Positions 1-12,500 of a DNA stretch of 64,000 bases are shown here, in pieces. The first letter of the stretch is position 1. Each line of letters opens with the position of its first letter. The notes under the pieces are model-generated. The model worked only from the letters and a program-made list of their open reading frames with translations. It searched no databases and was not told where the DNA came from. Both the position numbers and the translations under genes were made by a program. Source of the stretch: Spirodela intermedia (lineage: Eukaryota; Streptophyta; Magnoliopsida; Alismatales; Araceae); NCBI GenBank assembly GCA_902729315.2, contig LR746269.1, positions 439,001 through 503,000 of the forward strand. The letters run 5' to 3'.

Positions 1-1537
1 ATTTCAAAGACCCAAACATAACTAGATTTCAGAATCAGAAAGAAATATACCATGCCATTGTAGTACCAAAAATAAGCCGAGCGCCAAGTTTGATTAGTTG
101 GAAGGGCATCATTGTGTGGGATATCTACCACTGACTACTGTTGAGGAATCCTATCATGATTAGTCCAATGCTTCATTTCTGACAATAGTCCTCTGGGAAT
201 TCCCATAAACTGAGATTGTGCACAAGGAATATAATCAGAGAAGGAGAATATGCTGGCTCGTGGGATCTGTAGTAAAGATAAATAACAAACTTCTGGTGGT
301 TGCATGCAAGCACGGTCGTCTAGCTTTCTACGAGTGATATCCAGCAGCCTGGTTATTTGGAGACTAAGTGTGTAAAGCTAAAATAAACCGTTTTTAATGG
401 CAATGGAGAACAAGTTAAGCGTCTTAGGTCCTTGTCTTAGCAAAATTGTCTGTCACTCAGAAAATAGGGAAGAAATTGACAAGGAGCATATTGTCGAGAT
501 ATGCCCGATTCTTTGTGTGGTTGGAGGTACAATTGGCAAAATTGTGTGGTGTGAATGGGATGGATATGGGAAAATATGAATGATAAATTTTTGTTGGTAA
601 AAGTTGGAGAAGAATTGTAATGTCTCACAGTGAAGAACAATATTAAGGTGTGGATATTTTATAGATAGATATCTGGGTGCGTTGCCTATCATCACTTTGC
701 GGTGTGGTCATTCAATTGATAGTATCAATCCGGTTCATCAATTTTGATGCGACATAGATCTAGTTTTCATCTCTAGTTCGAGATAAAGGGATGGATAAGG
801 ATGATGATGCCTCTATTTGTTGATGCCGCGAAGTATCTAAATATGTTGACATTTACTGAAAATAATAGTACTCTGATCTTTTAATCATTCAACTAATTCT
901 CACTAACACGTTCCACGACTTACAAATTGTTTGGTTAATCACTTAAATTCCTATACTCATCTAACTTGAAGAACTGATGATCTACTATGGCTCTGTGGAA
1001 TGAGTACTGAGCACGGTCAGGGATTCTTAATTGAAATAAAACGGCATCCAGGAGTTTGCTACCTTGACAGATTTTAACACTCTCATCTTGCTTGCTTCTT
1101 TCTGAATCTATAACCATTCTTCCTTCTTTCTCAGATCAAATTATCTGTTTCTAGCTGTTCTTCAGTCGATTGATCTCTAGACAACACTAGAACGGATCCC
1201 TTTTCAGCTTTTTGCCCAGACCTAGTTTCAGATCCCAATGAACTAGCATACTTGCATTCACCTTATCGGGAAAAAAAATTCGATATAAAAAAAACGAGCT
1301 CATGACCAAAATAAAATGGAATAAAATAAAATAAATCTACAATTTAGAGGCTGGCCAGCTGGAACGAGCAAGCATCAATCAAAATCATCCCTGGGATTTG
1401 CTAGCGTTAGTCGATCCTCTGGTTTTTCCCGACGTTTAATCAATTGTTCCTTTTGATGGGTCCCAAGATCTTCCCAAGATCATAATATGGGTACGGGCGA
1501 TTAATTCTTTTCTGTTCTTCCTTACTCACATGGCCAG
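1..1537. other. AT-rich DNA left of the E2 exon, no gene seen
   Basis: I see no exon of a known protein here. The stretch is AT-rich, and its longest open frames are about 60-80 codons without recognisable content. Because the exon at 1538 begins with a splice acceptor, at least the right part is expected to be intron of the E2 gene. The earlier E2 exons were looked for and not found, so they should lie left of the window. Confidence 0.5.
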
Positions 1538-1666
1538 TCATTGCTCTGCGACCCAAACCCCAATTCTCCGGCGAACTCCGAGGCTGCTCGCATGTTCAGC
1601 GAGAACAAGCGGGAATACAACAGAAGAGTGCGAGAAATCGTTGAGCAGAGCTGGACAGCGGACTGA
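1538..1666 (+). CDS. UBC2: RAD6-type ubiquitin-conjugating enzyme E2, last exon only
   Basis: This is the C-terminal exon of a class I ubiquitin-conjugating enzyme of the RAD6/UBC1-UBC2-UBC3 group, which in plants monoubiquitinates histone H2B and acts in post-replication repair and flowering control. The 42 residues run from [20 protein letters not shown] to the end [12 protein letters not shown], then TGA at 1664-1666, and they match the family C-terminus nearly residue for residue. The exon follows a pyrimidine-rich acceptor ending in CAG at 1537, and an intron at this point agrees with the Arabidopsis homologue. The catalytic cysteine and the first ~110 residues are not in the window. The gene converges on the receptor-like kinase whose stop is at 2129. 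I am very sure of the family; which paralogue it is remains open. Confidence 0.9.
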   Translation, partial: SLLCDPNPNSPANSEAARMFSENKREYNRRVREIVEQSWTAD

Positions 1667-2128
1667 CCCCCGCCCGCGGCCCCCTGCACGCAGTGCTGCT
1701 CGTCGTCGAGTTCCTGGAAGACCGCCCCCCTCCCCGCTTCTTCTCGTCTGACGTTGTATTCCCGCCGGAGAGACCTGGTGACTGTCATATCTCCTCCGCA
1801 TGTTCTCCTGAAATCGTCTGGTGGTGCGTACGTTGACTCTCTCCGCTCAGATTACTTCTACTTGCTAGTCGTGGTTGGTTGTTGCTCCCTCCGGATTGTG
1901 CTGTTCTTCCTCTCGCTATCTTTGTGGGAGCAAGAATCTCTCAGACGCCGAGATGCTGCCTAATTTTTTCTAGCCGTCGGTTGACTTTTGTGTGGCCATA
2001 ATCATATGTTTTCCGCTCGATTTACCACATGGGTTTCATTTATTTATCCGAAACTCCCGCGGGAAATATATTATCGTGGTTTTTTCTGTCTTTTCATAAT
2101 AATATATCCCCGGATTCGACATTGGTCG
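1667..2128. other. Convergent 3' flanks of E2 and receptor-like kinase
   Basis: About 460 bp separate the two convergent stop codons. The DNA should contain both 3' untranslated regions. No further gene, repeat or RNA is visible. Confidence 0.5.
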
Positions 2129-4709
2129 TCAACTGGGTTCCTGTGAAAGAAGAACATCGAAGCCCTCACTGGTCGCCCAGCCGTCCTGGACTTGGACGGA
2201 GTACTGGAGATTCCAGAGGATGTCGTCGATCGACGGCCGGCGGCTGAGGTCATCGGAGACGCAGTTGAGGGCGAGCTCCACGGCGGTTCTCATGGAGTCA
2301 TCGGCGAAGGTGCCGCGGATGGTGGGGTCCGCCAGCTCCTTCAGGCCTTGTGTTCCCTGTTCTTCGGCCAGGGCCTTCTCCAGCTGCAGATCGGTCGAGA
2401 AGGTCAACGCTTGCGTGGGGTGGTAGGGGGATCTTCCGTCCCAGAAGTCAACGTCCCGATTGCCTACCTGGACTTTCACGGTGGCTAATTCCTTCTTCTT
2501 GGTGGCGGGTTTACCCGTGACGATCTCCAGCAGGATTATCCCCAGTTGATAGATGTCCTCCTTCTCCCCTTCCTCCACGCTCTGAATCCTGTAGAAGCCG
2601 AACGTTACAGCCCCACAGCGAGAGCCAGCGAGAGAGAGAGAGAGAAAGAGAGAGAGGGAAGGGTAGTACTGGGCACAGCTGGAGTCGCCGAAGAGGCTCA
2701 GCGGGCTCTCCGAAGCTCCCTGGGGACGACGAGAATAGGGAAGAAAATTGAGCAGAGAGGTAGGTCAACGGTTGTTCTTCATGGGAGTCTGAACTGACTG
2801 ACCTTGCCGTGGCTGGGGGTCTTGTTCGAGAGCGTGGGGAGATTGTAGTTGGTGATCTTGGCCGTGAGGGTCTCGTCCAGCAGGATGTTCTCCGTCTTCA
2901 GGTCGTTCCCGGAGATCCCGGGGACGGTGACCGTGTGCAGGAATCGGATCCCCCTCGCCACTTCGATCGCCGTCGCCACCCTCTGCGGCCACTTGAACAC
3001 CTCTCGCTTCCGCCACTCTGCAACGGAGCAGCAGCGGCCGCAGCTCGTCGGAGGAGGAAGGAGGAGGACGAAGGGGAAGGAGAAGGTGGCGACGGGATGG
3101 GTTTTATTTACCAGTCAGGTGGCTCCTCAGGTTTCCGTTGGAGGGGCGCTCGAGGACGAGGAAGACGGAAGCAATTGAGCCCGCCATTTCCCCCCCGGAG
3201 CCGACGCAGTGGCCGAGTAGGCTGCACAGGTGAGGATGCCGCAGCCTGGAGATGACCTCGATGAACTGGAGGACCCTCTGCGGGGAGCTCCTCTGGTTTA
3301 GCTTCAGGCGCGCCACCACCACCGCCGAGCCGTCATGGATCCGCCCTGCGTATACCTGAGAGATTGCAGGCCGGCGGCGGCGGAGGAGGAGGATCTCTCT
3401 GGTTAATGTCGCGCAGGAGTAGGATAACGGAGAGCGGAGTTTGGAAGATGAACCTGGCGCAGGGAGGTCTCGAGGACCAGGTTGGATGCGTCGAAGTTAT
3501 TGGTGGCGTCCTCGAGCTCCTCCATGGTGAAGGCCCGCGGAGGGAGCAGGCCCAGCGAGCCCATGCTCCCTCCGGGAAGCGGCGGCCGCCCTGCCGGCGA
3601 GAAGCAGCAGCCATGGTGAAAGGATGGATGAGGGGATGAGAGGGGGAGAGATGATGGAGGGGTTGCTCACTTTCGTCGGCGGCGAGTCTCGGAGACGCCC
3701 ACACCGGCGTGGTCCCGCCGGCAGCGGGCTTCATCTCGCCGCCGCCGGCTCCGTCGATCCTCGTAGAGGTCGTCTTCCCGATGACAAGAACCAGAGCCAG
3801 AGCCATCCCCAGCACCGCGGCGCCACCAACGGCCCCTCCGATGATGGCGAGGACGAAGCCCACATTGTGGCTCGACCGCCGACCGTCCTTCCCGGCGGTA
3901 GCGGCTGCGACGGAGGGGAGCACGGCGGCGATGGCCCCGTCGGTGCACTCGGAGCTGGGGCGCTGGTACCTCGGGTCCCCCGAAGAGAGACAGTTCCCGG
4001 CGGCGAACACCGCCATGGCGGAGGAGTTGGAGCTGATGCACGCCGGCAGAATCCCGACCAGGCGGTTCCTAGAGAGGTCGACGAAGGAGAGGCCGCCAGC
4101 GCAGGACAGCGCCGCCGGGAGCTGCCCGGTGAGGAGATTGCCGGAGAGGTCCAGGCGGCGGAGAGAGGGAAGGGAGAAGACGAAGGCGGGGACGGTGCCG
4201 TTGAGCCGGTTGCCGGCGACAGAGAGGGAAGCGAGCGCGGCCATGGAGGAGATCTCCGGGGGGATCTTGCCGGAGATGTAGTTGGAGGTGAGAGTCAGCG
4301 ACTGGAGGAAGCGGAAGCGGCTGAGCTTGGCCGGGAGCGGTCCCCAGAGGCCGAGGGAGGTGAGGGAGAGAATGGTGAGGCTTGGGAGCCTCGTCATGGC
4401 AGTGAAGAGAGAGTCGATGGAGAAGCTGCCGGAGAGGCGCTCGCCGGCGCCGGAGATGGAGAGCTCCGTCACGCGGTTGCCGGCGCAGGTGATCGACAGA
4501 GACGGCGAGCGGGGGAGGAAGCACAAGTCAGTGGAGTTCCCCCACCCGTTCAGCGCCGCCGGGTACTCGAGGATTCGCTGAAGACGGAAGAGGGTTGTGA
4601 TCTGCGAGCGTGACAGTTGCTGAGCAAAGGAAATGGAAGAGGAGAAGAAGAGAAGCAGGACGAGGAAGAAGAGCCGCCACCACGACCACCGCGCCATCTT
4701 TCCCCACAC
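2129..4709 (-). CDS. Probable inactive LRR receptor-like kinase (At3g03770/At5g14210 type)
   Basis: A membrane receptor-like protein of about 714 residues. Exons (minus): 4709-3671, 3590-3454, 3355-3112, 3017-2803, 2719-2670, 2588-2129, all in phase. Residues 1-30 are a signal peptide (a second ATG at 4697 is possible), LRRs cover about 85-225, and a transmembrane helix lies at about 283-311. The kinase-like domain starts with FTMEELEDATNNFD. Its hallmarks are lost: no GxGxxG loop (NLVLETSLRQVY), VAIK lysine replaced by arginine (VVVARL), HRD replaced by GND, DFG replaced by NYN. The same losses, including the 'AKIxxYNLP' stretch, typify the At3g03770/At5g14210 group, so it is probably a signalling scaffold and not an enzyme. 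The 81-bp intron before the last exon is largely a GA/CT microsatellite. Confidence 0.88.
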
Positions 4710-5525
4710 TCCCCTCTTTCTCTTTCTATCCCTCTCTGTCTGTCTGAGACTCTCAGCAGGTCAGGAGAGAGAACTCCCCAGACGACGGTGAGCGGAGTTG
4801 CAGCCTGAGCTCAGAGAAAAGCATCGTCTGAGAAAGACGGCGAGGGAGGGAGAAATAGGAGGGAGGAACGTGTGGTGCGCTTAGAACAGATTTTTCACAG
4901 ACACCCACGTGTCAATCACGTGCGCCTTGCCGTGCGAGGCCTTTTGGTATAATAAATGACGCTTATACCCTAACATTTTATCCTCCCTCGCAGCATCAGC
5001 GAACGGCCCACGGAGGTCACTAGTGCCATTTCCTTGTCCCACAGGTCCAGTCGAGCCAAGTGGAAATCTGACCCCCTTTGGTCAACGGTGACACGTTCGC
5101 CTAACTTCGGCATCGGTGCAAAACCAATTAATCTAATCCGCGACCGACGACCTGCATCGTGTGCAGCTCCACCCCGTCCATCGAGATCAGAACGGTGCAG
5201 TGGCGGGATCTGCCCCTCGGCCCCCCTCGAGAATCCCCACAATTACCCACACACCACAGAACGTCGGAAGTCGTCGACGTTGACTTTAACGCGGATCAAA
5301 AAATGCCCAGCTGGTGGTATTTGACCAAACCAAACCAAATTATTTAATCCTTCGGGGGGCAGCCCCCGAAAATATAACAATTAGATATATTTAAATCCAA
5401 TCGAATCAGTAAATGCATCTGCTCCGCGGAAGATAGCCTCTGGGAATATCTTCTCCATATTGGGCCGGACGCGCACGAGGCCTGGCCCGCTCGTTAGCTT
5501 GTCTCATCTGCACAGCCCGACGCTG

Positions 5526-5559
<34 letters not shown>

Positions 5560-6195
5560 GAGGGTGGCGGGGGGGAGGAGACAGCCTGAGCTGCCGCATT
5601 GAACTCGGAGATTCGCAACAATACTGGTGAAGTCGCAGGGGAGTTAATGGGCGGCGGTGGGGCTTCTCTGGCAGACAAGATCCCTCATGCAGGCGTCTTC
5701 CTCCAATACACAGAGGAGATAACAGAAGGAATACCAGAAGAAATCGACGTGAGGGGTGGGTTCTCACGAACACGACGACTAATGACAGAGAAGGGGGTTC
5801 AGACACCAACCCCCTCCTCTCTCTTCCCAGATAAGTAAGTTACTGCACAGATAGACTGTAATTTTATATAAAAAAGGAAAATACCCGAAGCTGCTTACTT
5901 GAAAAGCTCAAGCCTTCAGACACCCTCCCCCTCCCTCCTCTCCTCACGTCTCTGACTGTCCTTCACGTGGTTTCCACTTCTGGGCCCGGATTCGCCTGCT
6001 CCGCGAGTTCATGATCCTGGCACAGTCACCGGGGATCGGCGCGTCAGAAGATATTCGAGAGTTCCAAGTGAAGAGATCTATCTCACCACGTTCTCCTTAT
6101 CCTCAAGGGGGGTTTCCTTCGGGGGTGGAGTGCAGGCTGAATCAAGATATGAAAAAGAAAGGGATTAGTTTCTAGTGGAGCTATTTGATCAGAAA
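4710..6195. other. Promoter side of the pseudokinase gene; GA microsatellite
   Basis: This interval holds the 5' flank of the pseudokinase gene (CT-rich on the transcript strand next to its start), an AT/GC-mixed spacer, and the 3' flank of the next minus-strand gene. A perfect (GA)n run lies at 5529-5556. I see no coding exon: the open frames here are low-complexity or without family resemblance. Confidence 0.4.
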
Positions 6196-8082
6196 TTATA
6201 AGGAGAATCCCCCAGTGTTCCTGACTGATCCACTCGGATCTTCACCAACCGTATAAATATATATATAGCAGATTGCGATAATCTGAAGAGGAGAAATTTT
6301 CTGATCTGAACAGCCGTTACCAATTTCAGGTGCAGGTTTCTTCAGTGTGGGCGTCTTGAGCTCCGGTTTCTCAATGTCAGAGGAGGCATTCTTTTGCTGT
6401 TTCTGAGGCTTCGGAGCTTTACGATTGGAGGCATCAGTGACGGGTCGGGTCCTGTTGTAGGGTGGCCTACTCTTGGCAGCTGTGGATCCATTTCGAGAGC
6501 TGTCCTTGGTTGTCGCTGCAACGCCAAGAATGGCGGATTTTACAGGCTTGGGTTGCGGATTGCCTGATCTTGAAGAACAGCTGCTGACTTCATCTGAACA
6601 TTTCGTCTCTTCTTCATCTGATCTTGCCGGTTGCTGAGAGCAAGACTGGGCAGCTTGCGAAAATTCCTCCACCTCTTCTAAAATGCTGTAGCTTTTCAGA
6701 ACTTCTCTCGCGGGTTCCCCCAGTTCTAAGATCTTGTGACGGTTAGCATAGGATTTCAGCTCCTCGCGTACACGCTGTAGAGGCTGAAGGTTTGATTCGA
6801 TGGAAAGTCAATGAACTACTTGAAAGCCACAAGAAATAAGAAAACAATCTATACGCTGCTGCGGCAAGATTATCTTCTCGATGATCACTCCTACGAATAT
6901 TAAACTCTATTATAGTTTAGACAGAAAACTATATATATATATGGTCTTTACAGAAGGGAGATTCCTCGAAACCGATGATGTATACAATAGTTAAGCGAGA
7001 GATGGACAGGGTTCCAGAATATACCTCGCATCCGGATTCTAAAGCAAGCTTGAAGAAACCGAGAGAGACAGAGTGCTTAGCAGCCGACTCGGACAGCTTA
7101 ATCTGGGACAACCAATAAGATACTGAGGATAGCACACTAAATTTCTTCCTGCTGACAGACTTTGACGCATCAGACGCGGGAGTATCGCTGTTCCCTTGAT
7201 GATCCTGTTTGTTGACATGATACTTGGAAATTGGAGTTACGCTTCCGATCGTTGCGGGGCGTGAACTGGACGACGAAGACTTGGAAGGAATTGAAAGCCT
7301 CCGAGGGGGTTTCGGAGTTTTTCCCTTTTCAGAGAGTTGAAGCACGCTGATGCTCTTGCTTACACTCGGCGAAGTTCCTCTACAAATGGAACACGAGAGA
7401 GGCATATATTAAACGTCTTACTTTCACTTATCTTAAACATTCAAAAGTTTGTAAAACATCCATTGTTTCAGATCATCTTCCAGTTTTGATCATCGGAATT
7501 TCGAGCAGACATTAGCAGAAGAAGGTAATTGGAGGCGACGAGCTGATCACACGGTCATTGGAGGCGATGATATAGAGTCTAAAGTAACAACTGAGGGGCA
7601 TACTCTGAAATGGAAAAAGTGATCAACATGTCTAGCGTTACCCTCATAAGGAAGATCTACCTTCTACAAATATGATTCAATAACTAAACAGGAAAACTGG
7701 AGGGGCCCCTTTATCATAAGAAGCATCGCCCTTCAGAGTAACATTAACCACGCCGAGAGCAAACCGGAAAAAACACGTAATCAATCAACGAAGGAGACTA
7801 AAAACCGGTCAGGTACATTATCAAGGGAACGTTATCATACTTTCTTAAGGAAGAACCCGATGCGACAACCCCCGCCACCTTCCCATCCCGCGGTTTGCTA
7901 GCCGACCTCAGCGGGTACCTCAGCTTCGATGCTACACACGAGATCACGGAGAAAAGAAATAAGTAGCTCGGGGAAAACCGGATCAGCATGGAAGAAACAA
8001 TAAAATCGAATTTAGAAAAAAAAAAGAGAACGAAAACAAGACACTTCAGATCACCTGGAGGCTGATCCTTGGCCGAATCCAT
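6196..8082 (-). CDS. Uncharacterised plant-specific basic/serine-rich protein
   Basis: A predicted protein of about 353 residues. Exons (minus): 8082-8055, 7931-7841, 7379-7025, 6783-6196; all junctions are GT-AG and in phase. The N-terminus (SKLRYPLRSASKPRDGK) is basic. A serine/proline-rich stretch with PPRRLSIPSK follows. The central block FSVLSSVSYWLSQIKLSES through LGFFKLALESGCEPLQRVR is the best conserved part of a plant-only family I recall, whose function I do not know. The C-terminal third is rich in K, S, P and T and looks disordered. The last ~25 codons read into low-complexity sequence, so the true C-terminus may use another splice (a GTAACG donor-like site lies near 6320). No catalytic motif or membrane segment is visible. 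Confidence 0.65.
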
Positions 8083-9563
8083 CACTCCTGATTCTTCCAA
8101 GCAAGGACGTCCAAGATGGAAGAACTGCCGCCTCGAGGAATTAGCAGTTACTGCTGACAACCTGATGTCAACAAATCTCCGGGGGCATATGTATACAGAG
8201 AAGAGAGAGAAGGCAAGAGAGGGGGGGCCCACCACGTTCAAATTTCATCGTGCGGGCGGGAAAACCCGATAATAATAGCAAGCATAATAGTTTTTTTATT
8301 TTAAAAAATAGAGAAAATAACCCACTCCGAAGCGACGCCACGAGATCTTCCGTCGCTGGACACGTACCCCCGTCCCATCACTCGGCCGACTGAGTCCGCG
8401 CACGCATGAAAGGGTGAAATTGTAAATTCGTTTTTATAATATTATTATGCAAAGAGAATAAATCGAGTGCATCGTTCGTTCGTAGCTGACGGCTGAGATT
8501 GAGCCACGTCTTAAGTAAAGCGTTAATGGGATCACTTATCGTGGCCTTTTCGTAAGTAAAGCGTTGACTATGGGTCCATATGAAATTGGTTAACAATTAT
8601 CCGCTATTTTCGGGTCGCATTCACGGGGGCATATACTTTCACTCCCAGAACTACACAATGTAGACGGACATGGTCTGTCTCTCTCCTGCATATTGGGTGT
8701 GAGATTAGGAGATCCGTGAGCAACAAAGGGTGGCTATATCGCGTGTGTTCGCCCGTGCTTCCCTCTCATCTGCTTTCCATTGCACTGCTATTAGTAGAGT
8801 ATTCTAGCTACACTTCAGCTCTCTCTTATCAGTAGCTTCTTCTCGTTTGCTGCGCAGGTCTAGCATCAAGGACTCCGGATCTTTGAACGTACGCGTTCCC
8901 GCTCTTCCTCTCGTCCTCTTCCCATTCTCGCTCATTTGACGAACGATTTTTGTTGTTTCTTTGGATTTGACGGTGAGTGGTTGGTTAGGGTTTCGAAAAC
9001 GGGAGATTTCCGGCATGATCTGGCTCTGGATATGTCTCTCTCTCTCTCTCTCTCACTATTTGAATGCTGTTTTCGAGCAGAATGAGTCGAATTCTGCATG
9101 TGTGGCTGAGAGGATCTGAGTACGCAATGCAAGTGGTCAAACTGGTTTTAACGCCCTCTGTCATTTTCGATGATTTCGGGAAATTATTTTGGTAATTTTT
9201 TCGTTAGATTGCTGGAGCATTTTTATATGGAGGTCAATTACATGAACCGACTGCCTGGCAGTGTTCGTACGGTTTTTTCATTGCCGTATTGCCGCATGGG
9301 TCTCTCTCGAAATTTTCGAGCCAATGTCGTGGCCGTTCGCGGCAATTTCTGGATCGTGGCACTTCCTGACGGAGTACACTTTTCACGTCGTCTAGTTGGC
9401 CAACTTCTTACAGAATCATTTCTCGGGATTTCGTTATTTTGAGTATTGAATTTGGTTGGAACTTTGTTCATGTCTCAAGAGTAGCTGATTTCGGACGACT
9501 CTGCCAATTCATGCAGATTTGGAAGTTGTAATAGCTAGAAGCGCCTTATTCTAGCAGTGAACG
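8083..9563. promoter_or_regulatory. Divergent intergenic region, with likely 5'UTR intron of the IQD gene
   Basis: The minus-strand gene starts at 8082 and the plus-strand IQD gene at 9564, so this is a head-to-head spacer. A (TC)n run is at 9034-9053. A donor-like GTACGC near 8889 and a strong acceptor (TTCATGCAG, ending at about 9514) just before the IQD start codon suggest a 5'UTR intron of roughly 600 bp. That intron is inference only. Confidence 0.4.
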
Positions 9564-12500
9564 ATGAAAAGATCTCCAGGAAAATGGATCAAAACGCTGT
9601 TATTTGGGAAGAAATCCTTCAAATCTCGTTCATCCAAAGGAAGAGCTGCAGTAAGATTAAGACCGTTTTGTCAATGGTTTTATGTGTCTATGAAGTAATT
9701 AAAGCTACGTCTCAGTCAATCGTGGACGTTATGTAATCAATTTTGTTTCGTTATATAGATGTATTTTCCTGCATGGTTTTTACATCACCTAGGTATCCTA
9801 CCCGCGATTTCCCTGGCTAGATTTTGATCTACTTGTTCTCTCATTGTTGCTAGGGTTCTCTGGAAGTCTGTCACAATTTTCTGTAACATTTTTTGTTTAT
9901 TATTGTTGTTATTAGTATTATTGGTTTTAGTCGAATATACCCTTCCTTTTAGCGTGGGTTAATTATTACTGGGTACCTGGGTAAGCATGATGGCAACAAA
10001 ATTCTGTGTTTGGTCCACTGATATCTGAGAACATGATAATAATCTTATATGACCAAATATAATTATTTTTTACTTAAAACGTTATACTAGGAGTAGGTGA
10101 CAATTTTACTTGGCATGAGTATTTTTTTCTATTTTTTTTCGCGGGTACGGATCATGGAAAATGAGTCATTATGTTTTGATTACAACAAGCCTCATGAGCA
10201 AAATAAAACGCCAATCCGAAGATAAAACTATAGGTCAAGGTGAAACTAATATAAATACCTACCCTGCAGATTAACCTGTTGGCTGGCATCACGATTTAGA
10301 TTCTATATATTGATATCAGCTGGTTCTGCTTGTGGTGTCCCTTGTACTTCCTATTTCTTTTTTAAATGTACATTCTTAAGTTTTCACGGAATCACCAAAG
10401 AATCACATGAATGTAAAAGAAAAAGAACCTGACGTTTCAATATGGAAACCCCCAATAACAGTTCCGCTAGGTAAATATTTTTGTCATGCTGTACAAATAT
10501 GCTTTACATATAAATTTCTAACTGTTGCTCTTCACACGCGTAAAAAATCATTGGATGTGTACATGGCTGTATTTGTCACGCGCTTCTGCTAATGCCAATT
10601 AATTTTTGAACGATCTAGTCCTGCTTTACGTTATAGATTTGGACATGGAAGTTCAAACTGACACTCCGAATCCTTTCTGAACAAGGCTGAAAATGCTAAG
10701 GATCTGTATGGTGCTGAAGAAAGTCCTGCTTTGTCTGTCGGTTCACCAGTGATTTCGGAGCCAATTTCTGTCAATACTGATCGTATTGTAACGAAGGCAC
10801 AGTTAGAGAACGGGGCACAATCTGATGTGCCTTCTGGTGGAGATGACTCATTTCCTGAACGCAAAGATCCTGAACGAGGAACCACAGTGCTCAAAGAGTC
10901 TAAATATCCCCAGAGATCTAGAGAAGCACAAGCTGCAACAAAAGCACAGTCAGCTTTCAGGGGTTATTTGGTAAAATCTTATGAAATAAATATTTGAAAT
11001 ATCAGTATGTAATGCATCAATTATGGACTTTTGTCTTGTATCTTTGACTTGCTTTTATTTTATCCTTCTTATTTTCGTTACTCCTGCATTAAAAATAAAT
11101 ATCATCGTTTTTTTCATTATCCTGCCTTTTTTTTTTTCTTAGTTCCACACTCTTTGATCTTACTGTCTTTAAAGGTGCAAGTTATTCCCTTGTCTATCAT
11201 ATTTTCTATGTCAATAGGCGGACCCTATAAACAGGATGGGGTATGATATTTTTTATGTGGTTTCTGTTGGCAAGGACTGTGTTCTTTGTTTCAAGGAAAG
11301 GATAGGAAACCTCTTTTCTGGAAGGGAAGGCATACTGTGAAATTCAGTGCCCTTTGGCCGTCTGTCGTTTCCACAAATTTTTGGTTATAATAATATTTAT
11401 TTAAAGAAATGTCTATCAATACAAGTGTTCTGCTTTTTAAAACATTATTCCAAAACATACTAAAGGTCAGCGTATTCTGCTATTATTTATTGCCGTGGGT
11501 ACCATTTTTAAACTTGACTTCAATTTTTGTCAAGGTTGCCTTGGTGGGTTTGACTGATGGGTCACACTGTAAGGTTGAATACACTTTCCTCATTCATGGG
11601 GACATTGGATCGACCCTTTTGAAATGCAGATGACTACCGGGCTATTTACATATCTATTAAAAGTGTAATATGTTGTTATTGATAGTTAACTGCTCAGGAA
11701 ATGGAAGCAATTCATTTCTTTGAAAACCTTGTTTTAGGTAACTTTCTTCTTATGCTAATTTGTGCATTGTTTTTTCACTCGGAGAACATGGTTGATGCAG
11801 CCGCTGCTTGCTTACTCTCTGTCTCTTTCTCTGTTTTTTTTTTTTTTTTTTTTTTTTTTTGCAGGCACGCAGAGCTTTCCGTGCATTAAAGGGCATCATC
11901 AGGCTTCAAGCTGTTGTTCGTGGACACTTGGTGAGAAGACAAGCTGTTGCAACTCTGAAGTGTACGTGGGGAATTGTAAGATTTCAGACACTTGTCCGTG
12001 GAAAGAGAGCCAGGCAGGTTGTGGAGTTTCAGGTGAAAAAGGAAACTCTGTCAATTTTATTGGTCATCATCAGCCTATTTTTTTAATAATTTATTTTCAT
12101 ATCTGAAGCTTTATATCTGGGTGCATTCTCAGTTGGGGTACCTCAATTTATCCATTAAGACGACTGTTCTTTAGTCTCCTCGTTGACTCCTTACTACCCT
12201 GGTGATGCGTCCGAATCCGCCTTCCACGTGGCCCATAGTTTTATCTTCCTGTTCTTATGGTCAAAATTACTGCCCTGTTTCTCCTCATTTCATGAGTGCT
12301 AGCTAGACCCGTCACTCGGCATTCTTCTACTCTCATGTTCGTCGATTTCTCTTGCTTTCTGACAACAGGTTGTGAAACAGATGGGATCTTTCGGAAGAAT
12401 TCGGTCTTCTCTGAAGGGCAAGGATTCGGTCAACGCAGTCATCCGCAAGGTAAGCTGTGAAAACCAAAGCTTCAAAGCTGCTTCTCTACAGTCATTGCAC

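Noticed and set aside
3624-4613. A 329-codon plus-strand open frame
   Set aside because: Antisense shadow of exon 1 of the pseudokinase gene; glycine/glutamate-rich without family resemblance.
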